Both the position numbers and the translations under genes were made by a program. Source: Neolewinella persica DSM 23188 (GTDB taxonomy: Bacteria; Bacteroidota; Bacteroidia; Chitinophagales; Saprospiraceae). From it: a stretch of 64,000 bases of DNA. The notes under the pieces are model-generated. The model worked only from the letters and a program-made list of their open reading frames with translations. It was not told the DNA's origin and searched no databases. Numbering within the stretch: the stretch's first letter is position 1; each line of letters starts with the position of its first letter. Location: positions 299,340-363,339 of the forward strand of contig NZ_KB890413.1 in the NCBI RefSeq assembly GCF_000373105.1. The letters are read 5' to 3'. Positions 43,213 to 53,220 of the stretch are shown one piece after another.

Positions 43213-44637
43213 CTACAGTTCCCGCGGCTTATAGAGTTCGAAGATGGCGTTGATCTCCCGGTCCTTACGCAGGTCTGGGAAAAAATCCAGCAGGATCTGG
43301 TGCCCTTCGTAGTATTCACTAAGGGCCTTATTGAGGTCATGCATGGCGGCCTTGCGGCGGTTCGCCATCAGGTTGATGGCAACGGAGCCGTAGGCCAGGC
43401 TCGTATCTTCGTAGCGCTCCATGGTTTCAGCCATTAGCGCAAAGGCTTCTGCGTCCCGTCCCTGATCAACAAAGAACACGGCCAAAGCGACCGTGGCATC
43501 GCTGAACCGGTCATCCATCTGGATGGCTTTACGGAAGGCAAATTCAGCCTCTTCAGCTTCATTGGTGGCGGCGTGGCACAGGGCAAGGCCCAGCCAGCAG
43601 TCTGGCGTATGGCCTTCTCGTTCTACGGCCCTGCCGTAGTTGTAGGCAGCTACGCCCCACTTTTCTTCGGCGACAAAACATTCTCCCAGATGTTGAAAGA
43701 TGTCGTAGGCGTTACCGTTGAGTTCAACGGCTTTGAAGAAGGCAGTCTTCGCCTGGTCCAGATGTCCTAACAATTGGTAAGAGCGGCCTACCCGCATGAA
43801 GGTTTCGTAACTCTCCTCCGCATCATCTGACTCAAAGTAGGCAACGTAGGCCTTCAGCGCTTCCTCGTAGCGATCGAGGTCGAACAACTTATCAGCATAT
43901 TCCAGGTCGTAGGCGGGGTTGGAGGAGTTCAACGATCGGGCGTTGGCGAAGGCTTCCAGCGCATCGTCCTCCCGGCCGTCGTCGTCGTACCACAGGCCGG
44001 AGTAATACCACAGCAGATCGTTGAAGGGGTCCTGGGCCAGCAACTCATCAAATAGTTTTCGCAGGTACTTCCGTTTCCCAAGTAATTCGTTGGCGTTCAG
44101 AAGTTCCTCCAGCGCTGGCTCCTGACTAGGGTCCAGGCGCACGGCGTCGCAAAGTGCCTGAAAGCTCTCGTCGTACCGAAACTCCTGAAGCAACAGCAGA
44201 CCGTCAAAAAAAGCGAGCAGGCTTTGTTTCTCGTTTCCGGTCACCCGTTGCTGGAGTTGTTCCAGCACTTCCCGGGCCAGCTCCCTACGCTCGAAGTGCG
44301 TCAGGACCTCAAGCCGGAGCATTAGGGCTTCCTCATCGTTTGGTGCGTAAATGGATAGTTTTTCCAGTGCGCCAAAGGCTTCCTCTTCTTCCAGGTTGAT
44401 CTTATGGATCAAGGCCTTCCATTTATAAAAATCGGGAGAAAAATTATGTTGCTCGATCGCCAGATCGGCTACTTGCAGCGTGCGGTCGTAATCAAAACTA
44501 TCATAGTAATGTGACAGCAGTTCGTCAAATTCTTCCTGGGAAAGAAAGAGATTTTCCTGGCCGGAAGTGGCGGCCTCATAACGGGCTACCAGGGCTTTGA
44601 GCGCGAGGTCGCGCTTATCATTTCTTTTTTTGCTCAT
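43213..44637 (-). CDS. Tetratricopeptide repeat protein
   Basis: 474 residues, acidic, no signal peptide. At least nine TPR units of about 34 residues are visible (for example WYYSGLWYDDDGREDDALEAFANARSL, and RVGRSYQLLGHLDQAKTAFFKAVEL, and LGLALCHAATNEAEEAEFAFRKAIQM). Probably a cytoplasmic scaffold; no enzymatic domain. Single gene. Confidence 0.88.
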   Translation of the reverse strand: MSKKRNDKRDLALKALVARYEAATSGQENLFLSQEEFDELLSHYYDSFDYDRTLQVADLAIEQHNFSPDFYKWKALIHKINLEEEEAFGALEKLSIYAPNDEEALMLRLEVLTHFERRELAREVLEQLQQRVTGNEKQSLLAFFDGLLLLQEFRYDESFQALCDAVRLDPSQEPALEELLNANELLGKRKYLRKLFDELLAQDPFNDLLWYYSGLWYDDDGREDDALEAFANARSLNSSNPAYDLEYADKLFDLDRYEEALKAYVAYFESDDAEESYETFMRVGRSYQLLGHLDQAKTAFFKAVELNGNAYDIFQHLGECFVAEEKWGVAAYNYGRAVEREGHTPDCWLGLALCHAATNEAEEAEFAFRKAIQMDDRFSDATVALAVFFVDQGRDAEAFALMAETMERYEDTSLAYGSVAINLMANRRKAAMHDLNKALSEYYEGHQILLDFFPDLRKDREINAIFELYKPREL

Positions 44638-44826
44638 ATAAGAAGCTCGGTTTCAGCATAGCGTCTCGCGCCATTGGCTGATACTCGTTCCCTAAAATAC
44701 GATTTGCAGCGGAAAAAAGTTGCCAAGCCAGCATTTATTTTATTCCTAATGTCGCCACCTGGTGCAAACCGGCTTCAGGTTGGCACATTAATAATCAGGG
44801 AGTAGTCTGAATTTTCCAGCAAGCGC

Positions 44827-45312
44827 TTAGTTCCTCCTGCTTTTCCTGATTTCCCTGGTTCGCTCCCACAACAGCTTACGGAATTTCCGCTCCACCTCAG
44901 GCAGCTGGATGATTTTCCGAGCTGGCAGCACCTTCAGGAAAGCATCCTCGGCCTCAATGGATAAATTCAGGGACGCCTGCCGCCGGGCCTGGTGGTCGCG
45001 TAAGATTTTAAGTGCTTCGCCTTCAGTGAGGTCAGCAGGAGCAAAGTCTCTCTCCTTATTGCGCGTGCCCTCTTGCTTCAGCCGTTCATCATAAGACCAG
45101 AAGACGGGGAAGAAGGCATCAGCTTCCTTGTTCGTCAGCTCCAGCTCTTCGGTAATGTAGGCCTGGCGCGCTGCCTTGATTTTGGCAAAACGTTCCTCTC
45201 TCAATTCTTTACGGTCTGCTCCATTAGGTCGGTTGCCAGGTTGGGCTTGGGCTGCCACACTAACCAGGCAAAGCAGGAATACAAAAATCAACTGTTTCAT
45301 TGTGTTATTCAT
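44827..45312 (-). CDS. Periplasmic Spy/CpxP-like protein of an ECF sigma operon
   Basis: 161 residues (start may be the second Met, 12 bases later). Signal peptide (LIFVFLLCLVSVAAQAQ), then a highly charged helical protein (AYITEELELTNKEADAFFPVFWSYDERLKQ, and RKLLWERTREIRKSRRN) of the Bacteroidota sensor type that resembles Spy/CpxP. The start overlaps the anti-sigma stop by 8 bases. Likely part of an envelope-stress response. Confidence 0.8.
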   Translation of the reverse strand: MNNTMKQLIFVFLLCLVSVAAQAQPGNRPNGADRKELREERFAKIKAARQAYITEELELTNKEADAFFPVFWSYDERLKQEGTRNKERDFAPADLTEGEALKILRDHQARRQASLNLSIEAEDAFLKVLPARKIIQLPEVERKFRKLLWERTREIRKSRRN

Positions 45313-45688
45313 TTACGGGAGCATTAGCGTAGAGTTCCGATTCAAAATCATCCAATTGATCGCTGATGTAAGCGTCGATGTCTTCCGCATCCAGATCTGC
45401 CAGCAGCATCTCACTTGAAGGCTGTTTGGTGGTGTCGTCTGCGGCCGTTTGCTTGCCATCCGTGGTCGGTAACAAAAGAAACGTGGCCAGCAACAGGAGC
45501 ATCACCGCAGCGGCCGCAGCCCATCGGGTTCGTGCCATTGTCCTAACTGGCACCGGATTTCTGCCCTGACTCAGGGCCCGATTCGTCAGTTCGTCCAGAT
45601 AATCGGGCGAGGGTACGCGAAAACCGTCACCTTTTTCGCGAAGGCCGGAAAGGAATTCTCCCAGGCGTGGTTCATCGTGATCAGACAT
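45305..45688 (-). CDS. Putative membrane anti-sigma factor
   Basis: 127 residues from ATG 45688 (MSDHDEPRLGEFL). The N-terminal 40 residues are cytoplasmic, one membrane helix lies at about 57-75 (WAAAAAVMLLLLATFLLL), and an acidic tail follows (DLDAEDIDAYISDQLDDFE). It overlaps the sigma gene by 8 bases (ATGTCTGA). Assigned as anti-sigma by position; no zinc motif. Confidence 0.72.
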   Translation of the reverse strand: MSDHDEPRLGEFLSGLREKGDGFRVPSPDYLDELTNRALSQGRNPVPVRTMARTRWAAAAAVMLLLLATFLLLPTTDGKQTAADDTTKQPSSEMLLADLDAEDIDAYISDQLDDFESELYANAPVNE

Positions 45689-46238
45689 ACTCTTTAAGTT
45701 TTGCTTCAATTTTTTTCGCGGCCAGGTGGTAGCTGGCTTTAAGGCTTCCTTCGGACGTTCCGGTTATTTCGCAGATCTCCCGATAGGAGAGATCGTCAAA
45801 ATAACGGAAGCTGAAAACAGCGCGTTGTTTGGGTGGCAGGGTGGCCAAGGCTTGTTGAAGCTGCAGTTGAGCAGCATCTCCATCAAAATAAGGATCAGCC
45901 ATGAGTTGATTGGCTACCAGGCTAGACGGGTCTTCGGTACTGAAGCGTTGATGTCGCCGTTTCTTGCTTCTCAACCAGGTGAGCGCCTCGTTAGTGGCGA
46001 CCCGGTAGAGCCAGGTACTCAGCTTACTGTCTCCCCGAAAATTGTCCAGCTTTCTAAACACTTTCACCAGCGTATTCTGCAATACATCATCCGCATCTGC
46101 GGAGGATTGGAGCATACGCATCAGGTGGCGGTGCAACAGCGGGCCGTACGCCCGGACCAAACTCCGGAAGGCTGCCTCGCTGCCCTGAGGGCTACGAAGT
46201 TGTTCCAGAATGGCGGTGTCTTCGGGGAGTTTGCTCAT
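45681..46238 (-). CDS. ECF-type RNA polymerase sigma factor
   Basis: 185 residues from ATG 46238 (MSKLPEDTAILEQL); the upstream in-frame extension includes a 17-bp repeat and is rejected. Region 2: ADADDVLQNTLVKVFRKLDNF, STWLYRVATNEALTWLR; region 4: LATLPPKQRAVFSFRYFDDLSYREICEITG, read in two pieces, then KASYHLAAKKIEAKL. Operon with an anti-sigma-like and a Spy-like protein. Confidence 0.93.
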   Translation of the reverse strand: MSKLPEDTAILEQLRSPQGSEAAFRSLVRAYGPLLHRHLMRMLQSSADADDVLQNTLVKVFRKLDNFRGDSKLSTWLYRVATNEALTWLRSKKRRHQRFSTEDPSSLVANQLMADPYFDGDAAQLQLQQALATLPPKQRAVFSFRYFDDLSYREICEITGTSEGSLKASYHLAAKKIEAKLKEYV

Positions 46239-46315
46239 GCACGTTGGTGATCCGTCGGGTATTGGACGCCGGTAAGGTGGGAGAAGTTTAAGCACACAGG
46301 CAAAATTCTTTTCGG

Positions 46316-46332
46316 GGCGCGGCCGCAGGTGC
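46316..46332 (-). repeat. 17-bp NotI-core repeat, copy 11 (exact)
   Basis: Exact match between the divergent ECF sigma gene and the CarboxypepD_reg-like gene, followed by AA. Confidence 0.8.
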
Positions 46333-46402
46333 AAAGGGAAGGTAAAAAAGCGGGGAAGTTGTACTTTGCGGGAACCTTATTAACCAATATAATCAGTGAT
46401 CA

Positions 46403-47251
46403 ATGCGATTTATACTATTCCTGATACTCCTCGTTTCCCATACCGTCTACGCACAAACAACGCTGATGGGTACCGTTACCGATGAAACGAATAGCTCCCC
46501 ACTACATTTTGCCACCATCGCGGTAGTGGGCCAGCCCTACGGTACGCTTTCAGACGCTGACGGCAATTTTGTACTAACCTCGCCAATAACGCTTAATCCA
46601 AAAGTAAAAATACAGGTTAGCTTCCTGGGCTACGCGACCAGGGAATTCACCCTAAGCGAATTACGTAGCAGCGGGGACGTTTTACTCTCCACTCAAGGGG
46701 TTGACCTACCGATGGCCAACGTCCGAGCGGCCAACTCCGAGCCATTGACCGAAATCAGCCTGGGCCGAAGTGAAAGGAAAGCCTTCACCTTTTACCAAAG
46801 CATTTTTGAACAGACCTACCAGCTGGCAACCCGGATCAGTAATCCGGGAAAGCGGACGGGAATGCTCAGCAGTGTCCGCTACTATTTTGGTAAGGCTGCC
46901 AAAAAAGGTAAGCCCGTACGAATCAACTTTTACGCCATCGATCCTTCCTGTGACTGCCCAGGAAAAGCGCTTCACACAGGGTCCATCATTCCTGAGAAGA
47001 CGAAAAAAGGTTGGAATAAACTAGACCTTACGGAAAATCTGGTGCTTCTGCCAGCCACCGATTTTTTCCTGTCCTTTGAGTGGCTGGGGCTGAGCAATAC
47101 AAAATCGGCTGCCATCAATTTTAGTGTTGGCATGGTACCGGACCAAGCCGCGCAGCCCATTTACGAAAAGGTTGGCGGATCAAGCTGGCAAGAATCGGTA
47201 AAACGAGGAGCTTACCGGCCCCTGGTGCGCATACAAGGCAAGGTGGAGTAG
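46403..47251 (+). CDS. Exported protein with CarboxypepD_reg-like domain
   Basis: 282 residues: signal peptide (FILFLILLVSHTVYAQ), then a carboxypeptidase-regulatory-like beta-sandwich (about 20-100: GTVTDETNSSPLHFATIAVVG, DADGNFVLTS, VSFLGYATREF), as found at the start of TonB receptors, and a C-terminal domain (about 125-282) with PVRINFYAIDPSCDCPGK. No barrel follows, so it is not a receptor. TACTTTG lies 25 bases upstream. Confidence 0.82.
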   Translation: MRFILFLILLVSHTVYAQTTLMGTVTDETNSSPLHFATIAVVGQPYGTLSDADGNFVLTSPITLNPKVKIQVSFLGYATREFTLSELRSSGDVLLSTQGVDLPMANVRAANSEPLTEISLGRSERKAFTFYQSIFEQTYQLATRISNPGKRTGMLSSVRYYFGKAAKKGKPVRINFYAIDPSCDCPGKALHTGSIIPEKTKKGWNKLDLTENLVLLPATDFFLSFEWLGLSNTKSAAINFSVGMVPDQAAQPIYEKVGGSSWQESVKRGAYRPLVRIQGKVE

Positions 47252-47291
47252 TAAAATGCCGGCTGCGCCACTGCGCCAAAAAACCTCCCCT

Positions 47292-47308
47292 GCCCCTGCG
47301 GCCCCGCC
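47292..47308 (+). repeat. 17-bp NotI-core repeat, copy 12 (two mismatches)
   Basis: GCCCCTGCGGCCCCGCC, followed by C and AAAA, intergenic before lpxK, after a short CTGCGCCACTGCGCCA word tract. Confidence 0.6.
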
Positions 47309-47376
47309 CAAAACTTCTCCATCAAAGCAACCCTCTCCTCCAGAAATTTGTAGATGATACAATTCTGATTGGTAAA

Positions 47377-48456
47377 TTGTACAACCCCTTGGTCCAAACC
47401 AAACTAGCCAAAGCCCTCCTTGCTCCCTTTTCCCTGCTCTATGGCCTGGGCGTCAGTTTTCGTAACTGGACCTATAGTCGCGGCCTGCAAAAAAGTATTT
47501 CTTTCTCTGTACCCGTCATTAGTGTTGGCAACCTGACGGTAGGTGGCGCAGGTAAGACCCCCCACATCGAGTACCTCATCAGGGGGCTGGAACCCTATCT
47601 CAACATAGCCACACTAAGCCGCGGCTACCGCCGCAAATCCAAGGGTTTCATCCACGTCCAACCCAACATGAACGCCGAGCAGGTAGGCGATGAGCCGCTG
47701 CAGTACGCACGTAAATTCCCCGGTCTCACCGTCACGGTAGCCGAAGAAAGGGCCTTCGCCATTCCAGAGATCATGGCACGTAAACCCGATACTCAATTAG
47801 TGTTGCTGGATGACGCCTTTCAGCACCGGGCCGTAAAACCAGGACTGAACATACTGCTAACGACCTTTGACAAGCCCTTTACCCAGGATTACCTTCTCCC
47901 CAGTGGCCGCCTCCGGGAATGGCGATCTGGATATGAGCGCGCTGACATCATCATCGTATCGAAATGCCCGCGTGAGCTGGACCGAGCTACTGCCGACGCC
48001 CTCATCGAAGAGATCGCCCCCCTGCCCCACCAGCGGGTTTTCTTCAGTTATTACGATTATGCACCGCCTTATTATATGCTCGATCATCGCTATCGGTTGA
48101 AAATGGAAGAGCAGGTCAGTGTCCTGCTCATTTCTGCTATTGCCAACACCGATTACCTGCTCGAACACCTGCACCAACTGAGCCCCCACGTACAAAGTCT
48201 CGACTACGAGGACCACCACTATTTTGACCGTCGCGACCTGGGGAACCTCCAGCTTCGCTTCCGCGAAATGCCGGGCAAACACAAGGCCATCATTACCACC
48301 GAAAAGGATGCTACCCGCCTGGAACTCCACCGGGAATTCATCGCCAAAGAGCGGCTGCCCATCTTCGTATTACCCCTCGCGGTACGCTTTCATTTCGGAG
48401 AAGGGCCTGATTTCGATGTCCTTGTCAGGGACTACTTGTTAAATTTCCAGGCTTAG
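47377..48456 (+). CDS. lpxK: Tetraacyldisaccharide 4'-kinase
   Basis: 359 residues, start taken at TTG 47377 because no ATG precedes the conserved region. The P-loop is VGGAGKTP (about 55-62), followed by LSRGYRR, VGDEPLQYA, LLDDAFQHR and LLPSGRLREW, all LpxK landmarks. It phosphorylates the lipid A precursor at the inner membrane. Single gene followed by a hairpin repeat. Confidence 0.94.
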   Translation: MYNPLVQTKLAKALLAPFSLLYGLGVSFRNWTYSRGLQKSISFSVPVISVGNLTVGGAGKTPHIEYLIRGLEPYLNIATLSRGYRRKSKGFIHVQPNMNAEQVGDEPLQYARKFPGLTVTVAEERAFAIPEIMARKPDTQLVLLDDAFQHRAVKPGLNILLTTFDKPFTQDYLLPSGRLREWRSGYERADIIIVSKCPRELDRATADALIEEIAPLPHQRVFFSYYDYAPPYYMLDHRYRLKMEEQVSVLLISAIANTDYLLEHLHQLSPHVQSLDYEDHHYFDRRDLGNLQLRFREMPGKHKAIITTEKDATRLELHREFIAKERLPIFVLPLAVRFHFGEGPDFDVLVRDYLLNFQA

Positions 48457-48464
48457 AGTATCGG

Positions 48465-48655
48465 GTTGTCGGTTTATCCAGTTGTCGGGTCAGCGCAATT
48501 TGTAATTGCAATTGGACCAAAGGCTCTAGGAGCCGAGGGGAGCTTGGGATGCTACGTTCTGAAGTTGTCGGATTATCGGGTTGTCTAACCCAACAACTTG
48601 ACACCCCGACAACCGACAACTTGATACCCCGACAACTCGACAACCCGATAACTTG
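48465..48655. repeat. Intergenic hairpin repeat with GTTGTCGG-word arms
   Basis: The left words (GGGTTGTCGG, GTTGTCGGGT) at 48465-48492 and 48556-48586 and the right words (CCGACAACC, CGACAACTCG, CGACAACCCG) at 48604-48655 are complementary. The words match the repeat at 14748. A separate insert with AATTTGTAATTGCAATTGG lies in the centre. Confidence 0.7.
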
Positions 48656-48693
48656 ATTTTTTTCCGTATCTCTACGTCATAAAACCACTCATC

Positions 48694-49674
48694 ATGCAAA
48701 GACGTACATTCCTTCGTAAATCCACTGCTGCAGGACTTAGCCTGGGGCTACTGGGCACCACCGGGCTATTGAGCTGTGGCAGCGGCTCCAAAACAACTGC
48801 CGAAGACACTACTGAAAAAGCCGACATGGCAGAGACTGCGGTGACCCCACTTTGGTTCGACATTAGCCTGGCGCAATGGAGTCTTCACAGAACACTGCGT
48901 GCTGGAGACATGGACAATCTGGACTTCGCAAAAACGGCAAAAATGGACTTTGGCATCAGTGGTGTTGAGTACGTTAACCAGTTCTTCAAGGACAAGGCGA
49001 CGAACATGGACTATCTCAAGCAGATGAACCAACGAGCGGACGACCACGGCGTTACTTCGGTATTAATCATGTGTGACGGGGAAGGCCAACTTGGAGATAC
49101 GGACACCAAAGGCAGAATGAAGGCCGTGGAGAACCACCACAAATGGGTAGACGCGGCCAAATTCCTGGGTTGTCACAGCATCAGGGTCAATGCTGCCGGC
49201 AAGGGTACGGCCGAAGAAGTTGCTGCAGCAGCGACTGAAGGCCTGGGCAAGCTGAGCGAATACGCCAAAACGGTTGGCATCAACGTCATCGTAGAAAACC
49301 ATGGGGGCTATAGTTCCAATGGAAAATGGCTGAGTGGTGTCATCGCCGCTACCGGTATGGACAATTGTGGCACTTTGCCGGATTTCGGCAACTTCTGCAT
49401 TGAGCGTTCGCCAGACGGTTGTAAGGAAATGTACGACCGGTATCAGGGTGTGGCTGAGCTGATGCCTTTTGCCAAGGCTGTTTCCGCCAAGTCACATAAT
49501 TTCGACGCGGATGGTTGGGAGACGGAAAGTGACTACAAGCGCATCCTCAAAACGGTTAAAGATGCTGGATACACTGGCTGGATTGGCGTAGAATACGAGG
49601 GTAGCGACCTGAGTGAGGCTGAGGGCATCCGTAAAACCGTCGAGTTACTCAAAATGGCGGGTGCTGCGGTGTAG
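48694..49674 (+). CDS. Tat-exported sugar phosphate isomerase/epimerase-like TIM-barrel lipoprotein
   Basis: 326 residues. The N-terminus has a Tat-like motif (RRTFLRKS, Arg3-Arg4) and a lipobox (GLLSC). The AP-endonuclease-2-like TIM barrel shows [68 protein letters not shown] and [11 protein letters not shown], with metal-binding Glu/Asp/His. Such proteins act on sugars outside the cytoplasm. A bidirectional terminator follows. Confidence 0.88.
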   Translation: MQRRTFLRKSTAAGLSLGLLGTTGLLSCGSGSKTTAEDTTEKADMAETAVTPLWFDISLAQWSLHRTLRAGDMDNLDFAKTAKMDFGISGVEYVNQFFKDKATNMDYLKQMNQRADDHGVTSVLIMCDGEGQLGDTDTKGRMKAVENHHKWVDAAKFLGCHSIRVNAAGKGTAEEVAAAATEGLGKLSEYAKTVGINVIVENHGGYSSNGKWLSGVIAATGMDNCGTLPDFGNFCIERSPDGCKEMYDRYQGVAELMPFAKAVSAKSHNFDADGWETESDYKRILKTVKDAGYTGWIGVEYEGSDLSEAEGIRKTVELLKMAGAAV

Positions 49675-49718
49675 AACCTCCACTCATCGGGACCAAAACC
49701 ACTGAACAAGCTTAAAAA

Positions 49719-49761
49719 TTAACCCCGGCCCTGCTGCACGCAAGACCGGGGTTAGTTTTTT
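49719..49761. terminator. Bidirectional terminator between the TIM-barrel gene and accC
   Basis: AACCCCGG (49721-49728) pairs with CCGGGGTT (49746-49753); T-runs follow on the plus strand (AGTTTTTT) and on the minus strand (AATTTTTAAG). It lies between convergent genes. Confidence 0.85.
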
Positions 49762-49780
49762 CATTTCGTTCCTTTCAGAC

Positions 49781-51136
49781 CTATTTGTCTTTTGGCAATT
49801 CCTGATGACCAAGCCAACCTGTATCAAAATTCCCGCTACGAAAATCTTCCTGTTTCATCAACCACTGGTGGAAAGGAACAGTAGTCTTTACGCCTTCGAT
49901 GATGAACTCATTGAGGGCACGTTCCATTTTAGTGATCGCCTCCTCCCGCGTTGGTGCGCGTACGATCAGTTTAGCGATCATACTGTCATAGTAAGGCGGG
50001 ATAGTGTAGCCTGCGTAGACGTGCGTGTCTACCCGAACGCCGTGGCCTTTAGAGCTGTGAAAGCTGGTAATTTTTCCGGGGCTTGGCCGGAAATTATTCC
50101 AGGGGTCTTCCGCATTAATCCGGCACTCAATGGCGTGGCCTTTGGGATAGTAGCTCTCGCCCGAAATTGGCTCACCGTAGGCAACCTTTATTTGTTCCTT
50201 GATCAGGTCATGGTCAATGACCTCTTCGGTAACGGGATGCTCTACCTGAATCCGGGTGTTCATTTCCATGAAGTAGAAGTTCCGGTCGGCATCCACCAGA
50301 AATTCTACGGTACCTACGCCTTCGTAGTTGATGGCTTCGCCAGCCTTAATGGCTGCCTTTCCCATAGCTTCACGGAGTTCATCGGTCATGAAGGGGCTCG
50401 GGCATTCTTCCACCAGTTTCTGGTGGCGACGCTGAATAGAACAATCACGCTCAGACAGGTGAATCACTTTACCGTACTGATCACCGAGTACTTGAATTTC
50501 GATGTGGCGCGGCTTAACGATGTACTTTTCCATGTACATGCCGTCGTTTCCGAAGGCAGCTTTGGCTTCAGCGCGCGCGCTGTCCCAGGCCCCCTGAAAA
50601 TCTTCAGCTTTGGGAATCATCCGCATGCCCTTACCACCGCCGCCGGCGGTAGCTTTGATCATTACGGGATACCCCATTTCCTTAGCTTGCTTCAGGCCAT
50701 CTTCCACGCTTTTCAGCAGGGCTCCGTCTCCGGGCACCACGGGCACTTTCGCCTTAATCATGGTATCCTTGGCCGTGATCTTATCCCCCATTTGGCGGAT
50801 GTGTTGGGGCTGAGGGCCGATAAACTTTATACCATATTCCGTACAAATTTCGGCAAAATCAGCATTCTCAGACAGGAACCCGTAACCAGGATGTACGGCA
50901 TCGGCATTGGTGATTTCAACCGCTGCCATGATCTTGGGGATGCTCAGGTAGCTGTCTGCAGAGGAGGGAGGGCCAATACAGACCGCCTCGTCGGCAAAGC
51001 GTACGTGAAGGCTTTCGCGGTCGGCCGTTGAATAAATAGCGACCGTTTTAATGCCCATTTCGCGGGCCGTCCGGATGATGCGCAGGGCAATTTCACCACG
51101 GTTGGCAATCAGGATTTTCTTGAACTTCTCGGCCAT
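49781..51136 (-). CDS. accC: Biotin carboxylase subunit of acetyl-CoA carboxylase
   Basis: 451 residues, standard AccC. ATP-grasp fold with [51 protein letters not shown] (glycine-rich ATP loop), [16 protein letters not shown] and [15 protein letters not shown]. It carboxylates the biotin on AccB. Third gene of efp-accB-accC, 95 bases after accB. Confidence 0.98.
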   Translation of the reverse strand: MAEKFKKILIANRGEIALRIIRTAREMGIKTVAIYSTADRESLHVRFADEAVCIGPPSSADSYLSIPKIMAAVEITNADAVHPGYGFLSENADFAEICTEYGIKFIGPQPQHIRQMGDKITAKDTMIKAKVPVVPGDGALLKSVEDGLKQAKEMGYPVMIKATAGGGGKGMRMIPKAEDFQGAWDSARAEAKAAFGNDGMYMEKYIVKPRHIEIQVLGDQYGKVIHLSERDCSIQRRHQKLVEECPSPFMTDELREAMGKAAIKAGEAINYEGVGTVEFLVDADRNFYFMEMNTRIQVEHPVTEEVIDHDLIKEQIKVAYGEPISGESYYPKGHAIECRINAEDPWNNFRPSPGKITSFHSSKGHGVRVDTHVYAGYTIPPYYDSMIAKLIVRAPTREEAITKMERALNEFIIEGVKTTVPFHQWLMKQEDFRSGNFDTGWLGHQELPKDK

Positions 51137-51231
51137 AAGATTGGCTTTGTTTCAGCCTCCACTGACCCGAAGGCCGGTGGGGTGATGATTTTTAGGATAA
51201 AACCCGACTTATTCTGAAATCAACCTTCCCT

Positions 51232-51750
51232 TTAGGATGGGTCAACCAGGAAAAGCGGCTGATCGTACTCGATTGGCTGTGCGTCTTCCACCAGCATCTT
51301 GACAATTTTACCACTTACTTCCGTTTCAATTTCGTTGAACAGTTTCATCGCTTCAACGATACAAACCGTATCTCCCTTGCTAATGGTGTCTCCAACCTTA
51401 ACGTAGGGACCTTTTTCTGGTGACGGGGAACGGTAAAAGGTTCCGATCATCGGGGAACGAACTTCAACGTACTTAGATTCATCATTCGCAGCAGCAGGCG
51501 CGGCCGCAGGTGCCGGAGCAGCTACAGGAGCAGTGGCCGGAGCGGCAGGTGCCGGAGCCGATTGGTATGAAGGGGCGGCTGCGGGGACGCTAATGATGGA
51601 AGGACCGCTGGAATTCTGAGCGCCTACATTTTTGGTCACGTAGGACTTCCCCCTAACGTGCACTTTAACGTCTCCCTTTTCGTATTTGAATTCGGAGAGT
51701 TCCGTCTTTGCGATGAGCTTAATCAGCTCCTGAATTTCTTTAAAGGACAT
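51232..51750 (-). CDS. accB: Biotin carboxyl carrier protein of acetyl-CoA carboxylase
   Basis: 172 residues. N-terminal helix region ([16 protein letters not shown]), an Ala/Pro linker (about 55-88), and the biotinyl domain with the attachment site Lys136 in EAMKLFNE. The linker holds an exact 17-bp repeat read A-P-A-A-A-P. Three bases after the efp stop, so translation is probably coupled. Confidence 0.97.
   Translation of the reverse strand: MSFKEIQELIKLIAKTELSEFKYEKGDVKVHVRGKSYVTKNVGAQNSSGPSIISVPAAAPSYQSAPAPAAPATAPVAAPAPAAAPAAANDESKYVEVRSPMIGTFYRSPSPEKGPYVKVGDTISKGDTVCIVEAMKLFNEIETEVSGKIVKMLVEDAQPIEYDQPLFLVDPS
51497..51513 (-). repeat. 17-bp NotI-core repeat, exact copy in the accB linker
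   Basis: Exact consensus on the coding strand, read P-A-A-A-P within the Ala/Pro linker. Confidence 0.7.
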
Positions 51751-51753
51751 GGG

Positions 51754-52323
51754 TTATTTGCTTTTTGCGCGCTCAACATAAGAATTTGTACGGGTATCGA
51801 TCTTAATTCGGTCACCAACATTTATAAAAAGTGGAACCCGGACCTCTGCACCGGTCTCAACGGTGGCAGGCTTCAGCGTGTTCGTAGCCGTGTCTCCTTT
51901 TACGCCTGGCTCGGTGTAAGTGATCTCCATTTCGATGTACTGGGGCAAGTCAATGGTCAGAGGGCTGTTGTCATCCATGTTGTAGAGTACTTCCACCATA
52001 TCACCATCCCGCAGCATGCCTGGGTTCTCGATCAGGTAGTCTGCAATGGCCGCCTGTTCGTAAGATTCGTTGTTCATGAAATGGTAGCCCATATCATCTT
52101 TGTAGAGAAATTGCATTTTATGCCGTTCCACCCTTACTTCTTCGATCTTATGACCGGAAGGGAAGGTTTCCTGTAGTACCCGCCCGGTAGACAGGCTCTT
52201 GAATTTGGTCCGTACAAATGCGGGGCCTTTACCTGGTTTCACGTGTTGGAACTCGACAATGGTGAAAATGTCGTTGTTGTGTTTGAAGGTAAAGCCGTTC
52301 TTGATGTCCGAGGTAGTGGCCAT
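51754..52323 (-). CDS. efp: Translation elongation factor P
   Basis: 189 residues with the KOW-like domain and the loop KPGKGPAF (Lys32), the residue modified in many EF-P proteins, followed by OB domains (GYHFMNNESYEQ, FINVGDRIKIDTRTNSYVERAKSK end). It relieves ribosome stalling at proline runs. Heads efp-accB-accC. TATCTTCG at 52397-52404 may be a -7 box. Confidence 0.97.
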   Translation of the reverse strand: MATTSDIKNGFTFKHNNDIFTIVEFQHVKPGKGPAFVRTKFKSLSTGRVLQETFPSGHKIEEVRVERHKMQFLYKDDMGYHFMNNESYEQAAIADYLIENPGMLRDGDMVEVLYNMDDNSPLTIDLPQYIEMEITYTEPGVKGDTATNTLKPATVETGAEVRVPLFINVGDRIKIDTRTNSYVERAKSK

Positions 52324-52497
52324 TGGAAGCTGTTTTTATGGTCGTTTGTCCCCGAAAAGAGTTGCCTTTACCGGGTTCCGACTTTGTTTAGTGGCGCGAA
52401 GATAAGCGATTGTGAGGTTAGTTGGGAATCGTAGAATACCGACGCTTAAAATCTCATGGCCAATAGGAGCATTTGCGTACCGCCATGAACAATATTA

Positions 52498-53220
52498 TTA
52501 CTCTTCCGGGTATAAAGCTCCATTATCCGCAAAGCTATAATACTCCCGGTTGGCCACGATGATGTGATCCAGCACATAAAGGTCCAGGCTTCGGGCACCT
52601 TCTGCTAGTTTGCGGGTCAGTTGGATGTCTGCCAGACTGGGAAATGGCTGCCCGCTTGGGTGGTTATGGGCCAGCACCAGAGAGGTTGCACTGCCGTGGC
52701 CCAATGCTGCCCGAAAAATGGTCTTTGCGTCGGCCACTGTCCCCGTCACTCCTCCCCTGCTGATGAGGTGATGGCCCAACAATCGGTTGGCCCGGTTGAG
52801 GCAGAGCAGGTGGAACTCTTCATGTGGCAGATCTCCGATGAGGGGGCGGAGGTAGGCAAAAGACTGTTCACTATTGCCCAGGTAGGGCTTCTCTTTCACA
52901 GCGGCGGCTTCGCGCCGCCGCCCCAGCTCCAACGCTGCTACCAGCCGGATGGCCCGTACCCGGCCGATGCCCGCAAAACGACGCAGATCCGTCACTTCGC
53001 AGCGGGCCAGGTCATGAAGGTTGTGATTAACCGATAGTAAAAGCCGCCGGGCCACTTCCAATGCCGACGCGCCGGGAATACCGGAGCCCAGCAGGATGGC
53101 AACAATTTCGGCATCGGAAAGCGCACGGGCGCCCAGTGCCATCAATTTTTCTCGGGGTTGATCGCCAACGCCAAGGTCTTTGATGCGAAGGGCGGGCGGG
53201 GGGGAAGTGTAGGTCTTCAT
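52498..53220 (-). CDS. radC: RadC family JAB-domain protein
   Basis: 240 residues: an N-terminal helix-hairpin-helix region (LRRFAGIGRVRAIRLVAALELG) and a C-terminal JAMM/MPN+ domain with Glu134/135, HNHPSG (His185, His187) and Asp198 for zinc binding. Family members have an unproven role in DNA metabolism despite the RadC name. Single gene. Confidence 0.93.
   Translation of the reverse strand: MKTYTSPPPALRIKDLGVGDQPREKLMALGARALSDAEIVAILLGSGIPGASALEVARRLLLSVNHNLHDLARCEVTDLRRFAGIGRVRAIRLVAALELGRRREAAAVKEKPYLGNSEQSFAYLRPLIGDLPHEEFHLLCLNRANRLLGHHLISRGGVTGTVADAKTIFRAALGHGSATSLVLAHNHPSGQPFPSLADIQLTRKLAEGARSLDLYVLDHIIVANREYYSFADNGALYPEE

Noticed and set aside
49805..51031. 408-codon open frame on the plus strand
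   Set aside because: It is antisense to accC, has no protein-family character, and accC is unmistakable.
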